Positions 35,929 to 43,046 of a stretch of DNA of 64,000 nt are shown piece by piece; position 1 is the stretch's first letter, and every line of letters begins with the position of its first letter. The stretch comes from Herpetosiphon gulosus (GTDB lineage: Bacteria; Chloroflexota; Chloroflexia; Chloroflexales; Herpetosiphonaceae), in contig NZ_BAABRU010000009.1 of the NCBI RefSeq assembly GCF_039545135.1, forward strand, positions 222,521 through 286,520, given 5' to 3'. Under the pieces are notes generated by a model, which saw only the letters and a program-made list of their open reading frames with translations, did no database searches and had not been told where the DNA came from. Both the position numbers and the translations under genes were made by a program.

Positions 35929-36891
35929 TTAAAGCACGTTAATCACAATTTTACCCTGTGCATGGCCCGCCCCAAGGTAGCGCAATGCCTCAGCCGCCTC
36001 GGGCAAGGTATAGCAGCGATCAATTACAGGCTTAAGTTGGCCTGATTCAAGCAACTGTTGGAGCTTCAGTAAGGTCGTATGGCGAATTGGCGCAACCCCC
36101 AGAAATTGCAAGGTCTTGCTACTACCCAACGATAGTATGCGGCCCAAAGCGACTGCTTGCAGAATTTGAGGCAAAGCACCGCCAATTGCAATATACCGAC
36201 CAGTCGGCGTGAGCGCTTTACGATAGTTGAAAATCGATTGATAGCCATTGACTCCAAGAATCAGATCATAGCGGTGACTATGCTGGCGCAAATCCTCACG
36301 GGTATAATCAATCCAATCGCTGGCTCCGATCGATTGAGCAATTTCAGCATTGCGTGGGCTGCAAATCGCAGTTATCTCAGCGCCATAGGCTTTGGCAATT
36401 TGGATTGCAAAGCTGCCAACCGCCCCCGAAGCGCCATTGATCAACACCCGCTGCCCAGCTTGAATCTTGCCCAAATCGCTCAGAGCATACATTGCGGTAA
36501 ATGCTGCCACGGGCGTTGCCGCTGCCGCCTCAAATGCAACATTCGCAGGTTTCAAGACCAGCTGATCTTCGGTTGCACATACATATTCCGCTAATGACCC
36601 TTGGGTCGTGCCAAAAACCGCATCGCCAGGCTTAAATTTGGTTACCTGCGAGCCAACCGCCTCAACCCAGCCAGCGACATCTAAGCCAAGTGTGTTAATT
36701 TTTGGCTTACGCAAGGCTCCATTCAACAAGCGAATCATGATCGGCCCAGTCAGTTGATGCCAATCAAGTGTGTTGATCGAGGCCGAATGGACTTTGATCA
36801 ACACGTGATTCGCTTGAAGAGTAGGGCGTTCAACTTCACGTAATTGAAGTACATTTGGGTTGCCATATTCATAAAAAAGTATCGCTTTCAT
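35929..36891 (-). CDS. MDR-family NAD(P)-dependent oxidoreductase (quinone-reductase-like)
   Basis: A 320-residue medium-chain dehydrogenase/reductase. The GroES-like N-terminal domain has VLIKVHSASINTLDWH and LGLDVAGWVEAVG; the Rossmann domain has VLINGASGAVGSFAIQIAKA. The catalytic-zinc ligands and structural-zinc Cys cluster are absent, so it belongs to the zinc-free quinone oxidoreductase or enoyl reductase branch. The chosen ATG at 36889-36891 has AGGAA upstream; an earlier ATG at 36939 would overlap the neighbouring gene. It lies 22 bases downstream of the DUF4386 gene and is probably co-transcribed with it. Substrate unknown. Confidence 0.9.
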   Translation of the reverse strand: MKAILFYEYGNPNVLQLREVERPTLQANHVLIKVHSASINTLDWHQLTGPIMIRLLNGALRKPKINTLGLDVAGWVEAVGSQVTKFKPGDAVFGTTQGSLAEYVCATEDQLVLKPANVAFEAAAATPVAAFTAMYALSDLGKIQAGQRVLINGASGAVGSFAIQIAKAYGAEITAICSPRNAEIAQSIGASDWIDYTREDLRQHSHRYDLILGVNGYQSIFNYRKALTPTGRYIAIGGALPQILQAVALGRILSLGSSKTLQFLGVAPIRHTTLLKLQQLLESGQLKPVIDRCYTLPEAAEALRYLGAGHAQGKIVINVL

Positions 36892-36913
36892 CGAAATTCC
36901 TTGCATATTCAAT

Positions 36914-37672
36914 TTACCCAGCGTTCTGACTAGCATCAACCTTCACCCCTTTGATCAGCAGCCAAAGGCAAATCGAGGCTTCGCCCAGAAACGAAGGAAT
37001 TTGAATCAAGGGAAAAAGACTAGCAGCAACACTTGGGGCAAGGATGCTAATAAAGCAATTGATCACATAGGCTGCGCCACCAAGCATCAACAATACCCCA
37101 ACCAAGCGCGGTAAAATCTGTGAGCACAGAATTAACATGCCCGCCGTTAAGCAATAACAGCCGACAAAAGCCAAGCTCAGGTTAAAGCCAGTTGTTTCCA
37201 ATTCGAGGGCACTGGCGGCATGCAAATACAATTGTTCGCTTGGAATTCCGTTGGCATAGCGGACACTTTGCAACAAAATTAATGGCTCAAAGTGATTAAG
37301 CAAATTGACACTCTCGATCGCCACGGCCACCAAAATGAAAAACAACACCATTCGCGCTAAGCTCTTGTTTGCCAGCCGAAACAGATCATAGAAAATCGCC
37401 GCCAAAGGAATATTGCACAAGGCAATGATTAAATGTACCGCCAAGCCCATGCGATAAAGGCTAGGCTGGGTTTGAATATTAAGGGCAGTTGCCGCGGCAT
37501 CATTGCCCACAATCAGAGCGGCTGGCACAAATCCGACCGCAAACAGGCCACCAATGATAATTAACAAATAGATTGCGCCAGCCATGCGCGATTTAAACCG
37601 TAGCCCAGCCAAATCTCGTTGAGTTTGTTCGGTAGTGTATGCAAGGCCGATTCGTCCAGTTTGAAGCTTCAT
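36914..37672 (-). CDS. DUF4386 family membrane protein
   Basis: A 252-residue integral membrane protein with about six hydrophobic helices. It opens with RFKSRMAGAIYLLIIIGGLF, and LYLHAASALELETTGFNLSL is in the centre, as in DUF4386 proteins. The family has no known biochemical role. GGAG precedes the ATG. The gene appears to be the first of a two-gene unit with the quinone-reductase-like enzyme; a redox or stress role is possible by association only. Confidence 0.85.
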   Translation of the reverse strand: MKLQTGRIGLAYTTEQTQRDLAGLRFKSRMAGAIYLLIIIGGLFAVGFVPAALIVGNDAAATALNIQTQPSLYRMGLAVHLIIALCNIPLAAIFYDLFRLANKSLARMVLFFILVAVAIESVNLLNHFEPLILLQSVRYANGIPSEQLYLHAASALELETTGFNLSLAFVGCYCLTAGMLILCSQILPRLVGVLLMLGGAAYVINCFISILAPSVAASLFPLIQIPSFLGEASICLWLLIKGVKVDASQNAG

Positions 37673-37776
37673 TGTTATTCTCCATCAAGCGATGATTGCT
37701 TGGGCCAGCATAGCCGATGAAGCAGCAGCAACTCATAGCTCTAAAGAACTATTGTAAAGGACTAATCAGTAAATTT

Positions 37777-40380
37777 CTATAATATGTCAAGTTCTTGGGC
37801 TTTGGCCACCGCCAACGTGCGACGATTAACGCTGAGTTTGGCATAAATATTGCGCACATGGGCTTTGACCGTATACAACGAAAGATACAGTTGATCAGCA
37901 ATCGCCTGATTCGCAAGCCCAGCCGCAATCAAGCCCAACACCTCAAGCTCGCGCTCACTCAATGGCTCGATCAGCGCAGTTTGCGGGTTTGGAATAAACG
38001 GCACTTGCGCATAGGCAGCTAAAATTTGGCGAGCATAGGCATTGCCCAAACCACGTCCAATCAACTCACGTAATAGCTGTTTCAGTGGCAGCCCTTCGTC
38101 AATAAAAATTCGGATCAAGCCGCCTGGTTCAGCCAAAGCCAAGGCCGCTTGCAACGAGCGGTTTGCTTGCGCTTTTTGGCCTTGTTGCTGCTGCGCTAAG
38201 GCCTGCAGAATCAGCCCATGCAGTTGTTGATCAAGCCAGTCCTTGGCTTGGAATTGCTGAATTAAGGGTTGCAGTAATTCCAAAGCAGCAGCCGCATTTG
38301 ACTGAGCGAGCAAAACTTTGGCCTGAATTAATGGGGCATCAATTGTTTGGGCTAATTCGGCGGCGGCCTGAAGCTCTGCTTGCGCCAACAGCACTCCAAT
38401 CTGGGTCGTAATAATCTCCGGCAGTCGCTGGCTAAAGTTCTGTTGGCGCACAGTTTGGGCCAGTTGCGCCAGCTTGGACGAAGCCTGATCGTTGGCTCCC
38501 CGCGCCAGTTGCAAGCGCACCAGCCAAAGTTCACAAATAATCGAACGATCAATCAAGCGGTCATATTGCTGGGCTAAATCTAGGCTTTGTTGGGCATAAC
38601 GTTCAGCAGTCTCAAGCTGATTCCATTGATAATAAATCCGTGCCAAGCCCAAGTAAGCTTCGTAGATAAGTTGCAGTGGTTGCTCACCCGCCAATTCAAT
38701 AATTTGCTGGTAAGTCGCAGCGGCTTGATACAGCTGATTTTCCGATTCTTGCACCTGGCCCAAACCAATCGTCGCCAGAATTCTGATAAAGGTGCTGCCT
38801 GATGCTTGGGCGAGGCTAACAGCTTTGGTCAGGGCTTGCCGCGCCGCCGCTCGATCACCATGGGCAAGATAGCCAAACCCCAAAGTCCAATAGGCTGAGG
38901 TTAATGAAAATACATTATCAGCCACCAAAAAAGCTAAAGCTCGCTGTGATTGAGCCAGTGTCAGCTCAAATTGATAGTGAGCCAGCGCCAAAATTGCCCG
39001 CGTCGCCGCAATCTGGCCAATTAAGTTGCGTGTTTGGTGATCGTTGGGGTAGCTTTGGAGCGCGGCTTCGGCAGCATCAAGTTTTTCGGCGACACCAGTG
39101 GTTTGACCAAGCATCAACATCAACGACGCATGCCGCCACCATAACGAGGGCTGCTGCTCAAAAACACTTTTTGGCACAGTTGCTAACCAATCGAGCAAGG
39201 TTGTGACCGTACCGCGAAAGTGTAACGAAATCTGCTGATCAATCAGCCGTTCTACCTGGGCAAAATCGTTGGCAGCAGCAGCATGGCGAAAAGCCTCAAT
39301 CCCAAACCCATGAGCTTCATACCAACTGCTTGCCCGTCGATGCAATGTAGGCAGATCAAGGCCTTGTGGGCTAGTCGCCAAGCGCTGGCGCAGCAAATCG
39401 GCAAATAAATGGTGATAGCGATACCAATGCCGTTCATGATCGAGCGGCACGATAAACAGATTGGCGCGTTCAAGATAGGCTAAAGTTGCCGCACCCGAAG
39501 CAGGCGCAGCAGCCAAAACCGCCTCACACAACGAGCCACACATCCGATCAAGCAGCGAAGTAATCAACAAAAATGTCTGGATCTCGGCAGGTTGCTGCTG
39601 CAATACCTCTTCAAGCAAATAATCCAGTACAAACCGATGATTGCCAGTAAAGCCATCGATCAGCAAGCTTGATGCTTGCTGGCCTTGGATTGAAATCGCC
39701 GCCAGTTGCAACCCTGCAATCCAGCCCTCAGTTCGATCGGCAAGGGTTTGGCTTTCGGATACTAAAAGATCTAATTCCATTGTTTGGCTGAGAAATTGGT
39801 GGGCTTCTTCGACTGTAAAGCGTAAATCGGCTACACGCAATTCAGTTAATTGATGGCGTGCCCGGAGCCGCGCCAAGGGCAAATCTGGCTCCTCACGACT
39901 AATAACGACCAGTTGCAATTGAGGCGGCAAGCGTTCAAGCAGCAAACTCATTGCAGCAGCAATTGGTTTGGCCGTCAGCCAATGATAATCATCAAGCACT
40001 AAAATCCAATGCTGTTCGATGGTTGCAAGCTGATTCAGCAACAAGAGCAGCAAGGTTTCAGTCGAAGGCAATTCTGGGGCTTGTAAACGTTGAATGATTT
40101 CTAAGCCAAATGCAGGCTCAATTGTTTGTAAGGCTGCGACAACATAGGCCAAAAACCGCGCCAGATCATTATCGTTTTGATCAAGCGTCAGCCAAGCGAC
40201 AGGCTGCTTGCAACTGGCAATCCATTGGCTTACGAGCATTGTTTTGCCAAAGCCAGCCGGAGCCGACACCACCGTTAAACGCCGATCATGCCGCTCTTTC
40301 AAGCGTTCGAGCAACTGCGAGCGCACGACACCATTGAAACGCGGAACCGGAATATAGAATTTGGTCGTTAATATTGGCAT
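37777..40380 (-). CDS. MalT-like LuxR-family ATP-dependent regulator
   Basis: An 867-residue signal-transduction ATPase with a DNA-binding end (STAND class). The N-terminus contains TTKFYIPVPR, usual for the group, then Walker A APAGFGKT at about 40-47 and Walker B WILVLDDYHWL. A winged-helix and then TPR-like helical repeats occupy about 350-790 (many Ala/Leu/Gln pairs), and the LuxR HTH is at about 803-860 (LSERELEVLGLIAAGLANQ, VKAHVRNIYAKL). Such proteins bind an inducer and ATP, oligomerise, then activate genes. ATG 40380 is preferred over the ATG two codons earlier because of spacing from TGAGG. Target genes are unknown; the adjacent DUF4386/oxidoreductase pair is a candidate. Confidence 0.93.
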   Translation of the reverse strand: MPILTTKFYIPVPRFNGVVRSQLLERLKERHDRRLTVVSAPAGFGKTMLVSQWIASCKQPVAWLTLDQNDNDLARFLAYVVAALQTIEPAFGLEIIQRLQAPELPSTETLLLLLLNQLATIEQHWILVLDDYHWLTAKPIAAAMSLLLERLPPQLQLVVISREEPDLPLARLRARHQLTELRVADLRFTVEEAHQFLSQTMELDLLVSESQTLADRTEGWIAGLQLAAISIQGQQASSLLIDGFTGNHRFVLDYLLEEVLQQQPAEIQTFLLITSLLDRMCGSLCEAVLAAAPASGAATLAYLERANLFIVPLDHERHWYRYHHLFADLLRQRLATSPQGLDLPTLHRRASSWYEAHGFGIEAFRHAAAANDFAQVERLIDQQISLHFRGTVTTLLDWLATVPKSVFEQQPSLWWRHASLMLMLGQTTGVAEKLDAAEAALQSYPNDHQTRNLIGQIAATRAILALAHYQFELTLAQSQRALAFLVADNVFSLTSAYWTLGFGYLAHGDRAAARQALTKAVSLAQASGSTFIRILATIGLGQVQESENQLYQAAATYQQIIELAGEQPLQLIYEAYLGLARIYYQWNQLETAERYAQQSLDLAQQYDRLIDRSIICELWLVRLQLARGANDQASSKLAQLAQTVRQQNFSQRLPEIITTQIGVLLAQAELQAAAELAQTIDAPLIQAKVLLAQSNAAAALELLQPLIQQFQAKDWLDQQLHGLILQALAQQQQGQKAQANRSLQAALALAEPGGLIRIFIDEGLPLKQLLRELIGRGLGNAYARQILAAYAQVPFIPNPQTALIEPLSERELEVLGLIAAGLANQAIADQLYLSLYTVKAHVRNIYAKLSVNRRTLAVAKAQELDIL

Positions 40381-40438
40381 CACCATGGCCTCAATTATAA
40401 AACAAACTGCTCATGTCAGCCTCGCAAACCAGCACGTT

Positions 40439-40447
40439 TGCTATAAT
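40439..40447 (+). promoter_or_regulatory. Extended -10 promoter in the 40381-40715 gap
   Basis: TGCTATAAT is a full extended -10 motif, pointing rightward. The same sequence occurs before the STAS operon at 41855. It would transcribe the 39-codon open frame at 40508 and possibly the DUF4345 gene. Confidence 0.5.
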
Positions 40448-40507
40448 CAAGGACATTATGTTGCAGCTAATCAATGGCTACTAGCTAAATAAACCTAAGA
40501 GCATTGC

Positions 40508-40627
40508 ATGGGGTTGAAGGCATTAATCGTGCAGCCAGCCAATAGCCATGGCGAGTTGCTGGCTACCTATGATCGTTCAAGCAAAATCATTTCAATTTAC
40601 AATCCGCTACCACGCCAATGGGCATAA
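40508..40627 (+). CDS. Possible small protein (39 aa)
   Basis: A 39-codon open frame starting GLKALIVQPANSHGELL and ending NPLPRQWA. It lies 60 bases after an extended -10 motif in an otherwise empty interval. Only a weak AAGAG-like site precedes the ATG, so translation is unproven. It has no hydrophobic segment and no recognisable relative. The alternative is that this is a leader or non-coding RNA. Confidence 0.33.
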   Translation: MGLKALIVQPANSHGELLATYDRSSKIISIYNPLPRQWA

Positions 40628-40715
40628 ATGAACAAATATGAAACAGGCTTGTAGTTAACCCAACGTCAACTTGTATGATGCTCACACAATTTTTTAATTG
40701 CTTAGGAGCGGATTG

Positions 40716-41138
40716 ATGCAACGGACAAGTGTAGTTGGCTTAAAAATCGTGTTGGTTTTGGTGGGATTAATGTGTTTGTACATTAGTCTCGATTTTGGGT
40801 TGGGTGGCTTCGAAACGCTCGGTTGGCAGGGTGCACCGCCCCAAATCGCCGATTCCAACAATCTGCGTTATGCCGTCCACGATAGCCATTTTCGCTTTTT
40901 GGCAGGAGTTTTTGGTACACTCAGTGTGAGCATCCTGCTGGCTGTACGCGATTTGGCCAAATATCGCTTGCTATTGCAAACTATTTTTACGGCGTTTATC
41001 GTTGGTGGCTTACTGCGTTTCAGTGCCAATAATCTTGATCTGTTGTTCAGTGACGAATTACTGCTAGCGCTGATCGCCGAAATTGGCTTGATGTTGGGGC
41101 TGCACTGGTGGCTGCATCAAGCCTTGAAAACACATTAA
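40716..41138 (+). CDS. DUF4345 family membrane protein
   Basis: A 140-residue protein with four hydrophobic helices and the family hallmark HDSHFRFLAGVFG in the first third, followed by SVSILLAVRDL. DUF4345 proteins have no established function. AGGAG lies just before the ATG at 40716; an earlier TTG at 40698 lacks a site. The stem-loop at 41180 ends the unit. Confidence 0.85.
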   Translation: MQRTSVVGLKIVLVLVGLMCLYISLDFGLGGFETLGWQGAPPQIADSNNLRYAVHDSHFRFLAGVFGTLSVSILLAVRDLAKYRLLLQTIFTAFIVGGLLRFSANNLDLLFSDELLLALIAEIGLMLGLHWWLHQALKTH

Positions 41139-41179
41139 TCGATGCTGCGCGAGGTTCGAACCTGATGGAACACATAACA

Positions 41180-41203
41180 GCCTCAGGTTGGTATACCTGA
41201 GGC
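41180..41203 (+). terminator. Stem-loop after the DUF4345 gene
   Basis: GCCTCAGGT at 41180-41188 pairs perfectly with ACCTGAGGC at 41195-41203 around a 6-base loop. No T-run follows, so termination strength is uncertain. Confidence 0.6.
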
Positions 41204-41223
41204 CGCAATACCAGTATTGATGT

Positions 41224-41284
41224 TACACGGGTAGGTTTTTCATCAATCATTCGCCAAAGAAGGCGATTGAAACCTACCCGTGTA
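41224..41284. repeat. 61-base nested palindrome
   Basis: Outer arms T-ACACGGGTAGGTTT (41224-41238) and AAACCTACCCGTGT-A (41270-41284) are exact reverse complements. Inside them, CAATC-ATT-CGCC pairs with GGCGATTG with a 3-base bulge. It lies between the convergent DUF4345 and META-lipoprotein genes. It could be a bidirectional terminator or a small repetitive element; no second copy was seen here. Confidence 0.7.
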
Positions 41285-41311
41285 CGGTGAAGGGCTAGGG
41301 AGCGAGAGAAT

Positions 41312-41770
41312 TTAGGCTTGTTGCACCAATTCGACCACCACTGTGCCACTGGCATCAAGCAAACTCAGCTTATCGCCAGCAAGCTTATAGCTGGTTACTT
41401 TTTCTAGTGCCTGAAACAAGGTGGTTTCTTGTTGTTGCAATTCGTTTTCAGCACAAGCCATCTTGGTTGACATCAATGGGCCAAGGGTCAATTGCTCGCC
41501 AGCAACTTTGGCCTCGCCCGAATAGCCATTACAACCACTATGGCCTGAAGCGCGGCCATCCAATTCAAAGGTTAAGGGCAAGGCTTGCGTACCTTTAATT
41601 GGTTGACCATTGATTTGCAAAACATTCCAGCTTGAGCCAGCCAAGCCAGCAGCGCCAGGCTGCGAGACATCAACGGTTGGCACATTGGTCGGTATAGCGG
41701 TTGGTGTGGTCGCACCACCACAGCCAGCCAAAACGGCTAAGAGAGCAAATATCGTAAATGTGCGGCGCAT
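41312..41770 (-). CDS. META/HslJ-domain lipoprotein
   Basis: A 152-residue lipoprotein. The signal peptide ends in LAGC (Cys17), followed by a Thr/Pro linker. The META domain runs from about residue 45 to the end: SSWNVLQINGQPI, LTFELDGRASGHSGCNGYSG and LTLGPLMSTKMACAENELQQ. The last segment carries the family's conserved Met-Ala-Cys before an acidic patch, and the two Cys (GCNGY and MAC) likely form a disulfide. HslJ-type proteins are linked to stress or antibiotic tolerance, but the exact role is unsettled. GGAGG precedes the ATG. Confidence 0.92.
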   Translation of the reverse strand: MRRTFTIFALLAVLAGCGGATTPTAIPTNVPTVDVSQPGAAGLAGSSWNVLQINGQPIKGTQALPLTFELDGRASGHSGCNGYSGEAKVAGEQLTLGPLMSTKMACAENELQQQETTLFQALEKVTSYKLAGDKLSLLDASGTVVVELVQQA

Positions 41771-41854
41771 TGGGTATCCTCCAAAAAAAGTATCTGTTAT
41801 AAAGCCAAAACGTTAAAACTCGGCCAAAAGTTCCCTAAGAAATTAATACCGCTG

Positions 41855-41863
41855 TGCTATAAT
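41855..41863 (+). promoter_or_regulatory. Extended -10 promoter for the STAS/SpoIIE operon
   Basis: TGCTATAAT, a consensus extended -10, lies about 55 bases before the ATG of the STAS gene. No strong -35 is seen, as is usual with extended -10 promoters. GGAGGA follows before the start. It probably drives 41918-47534. Confidence 0.62.
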
Positions 41864-41917
41864 AGGCCACAGATTCGCCAAAATGTAACCCGCTTACAAT
41901 GGTGGCAGGAGGAATGC

Positions 41918-42268
41918 ATGGATATTAGCCATAAAGCCTATAATCGCGTTGATGTTATCACGGTGTCGGGGCGCTTGGCCGCAGAGACCAAAGATGCCCT
42001 GAACGATAAGATTAACCAGATTTTCGAGGAAAATCGCCATTTGATCGTCCTCGATCTCGCAAATTTAGAATATATCAGTAGCCCTGGTTTACGGGTGTTG
42101 ATCGAAGCTCGCAAAAAAGCCCGCGAATGGAAATTAAGCGAACTCGACCGTGGTGATGTGCGGATTGCCAATCTGCCTCAACGGATTCGCGAAGTATTCG
42201 ACCTAACTGGCTTCACGCCATTGTTCCAAATTTACGACGACTTGGTGGAAGCTGTTGGTAGCTTCTAG
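41918..42268 (+). CDS. STAS-domain anti-sigma-factor antagonist
   Basis: A 116-residue protein covering one STAS domain, as in SpoIIAA/RsbV. The motif LIVLDLANLEYISSPGLRVL contains Ser in the position that partner kinases phosphorylate. It should bind an RsbW-like kinase in the dephosphorylated form and release its target. It is the first gene of the partner-switching operon, 20 bases before the HATPase-STAS fusion. GGAGGA precedes the ATG. Confidence 0.93.
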   Translation: MDISHKAYNRVDVITVSGRLAAETKDALNDKINQIFEENRHLIVLDLANLEYISSPGLRVLIEARKKAREWKLSELDRGDVRIANLPQRIREVFDLTGFTPLFQIYDDLVEAVGSF

Positions 42269-42288
42269 ACGAATTTCGGTGAGACGAT

Positions 42289-43041
42289 ATGGCGCAAACC
42301 GCTGAACTTAAACTGCCAGGGCTGCTCGATTCGCTCGGTGCCCTGTGTAAGTTTGCCTATCAGGCAGCACTTGATGCTGGGCTTAACGAACATACGGCGT
42401 GGGAAATTGAATTGGCAGTTGACGAAGCCGCCACCAATATCATCCAACACGCCTACTCTGCTGAACGTCCCGGTGATGTTCGCTTGGTCTGCGGACGCGA
42501 TGGCAGCCGTTTTGTAGTCCGGCTGTTCGATCGCGGGGTTCCTTTTGATCCTGAAACTGTTCCTCCTCCAGATCTCACCTCATCAATCGAAACTCGCGAG
42601 GCTGGCGGCCTCGGAATGTATTTGATGGGCAGGATGATGGATGATGTGCAATTCAATTACAATCCTGAAACTGGTGAAAACGAGTTACACATGAGTAAAA
42701 TCGTTGGGACACGACTGCCCGAAGATGTGCGGGTTGTGCCAGTTCAAGGCCGGATTGATGCCACGGCAGCACCAGCCTTAGCGACGATTGTCCATGAGGC
42801 CGCCGAAACTGGCGGGCGGCGCATCTTGCTCGATCTTACGGGCGTAACCTTTTTAAGCAGCAGTGGTCTGCGGATTCTGCTGTTGCTGGCTCGCGAACTC
42901 AAAGGCTCCAATGGTGAACTACGCTTGTGTTCATTGCAACCAGCGGTCGCCGAGGTCTTTACGCTGACAGGATTCACCCAAATCTTTACCATTCACCGCA
43001 CTCGTGATGAAGCACTTGCAGCGTTGGCAGATGTTGAGTAA
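42289..43041 (+). CDS. RsbW-like HATPase fused to a STAS domain
   Basis: A 250-residue fusion. Residues about 5-140 form a GHKL ATPase like RsbW/SpoIIAB serine kinases: N-box ELAVDEAATNIIQHAY, G1 RLFDRGVPFDP and G2 EAGGLGMYLMGRMMDD. Residues about 145-248 are a STAS domain with ILLDLTGVTFLSSSGLRILL, whose Ser-Ser-Ser-Gly contains the usual phosphorylation site. In classical modules kinase and antagonist are separate proteins; here one chain holds both, so it may be regulated in cis or bind the separate STAS protein upstream. The next gene begins five bases after its stop. Confidence 0.92.
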   Translation: MAQTAELKLPGLLDSLGALCKFAYQAALDAGLNEHTAWEIELAVDEAATNIIQHAYSAERPGDVRLVCGRDGSRFVVRLFDRGVPFDPETVPPPDLTSSIETREAGGLGMYLMGRMMDDVQFNYNPETGENELHMSKIVGTRLPEDVRVVPVQGRIDATAAPALATIVHEAAETGGRRILLDLTGVTFLSSSGLRILLLLARELKGSNGELRLCSLQPAVAEVFTLTGFTQIFTIHRTRDEALAALADVE

Positions 43042-43046
43042 GGTGC

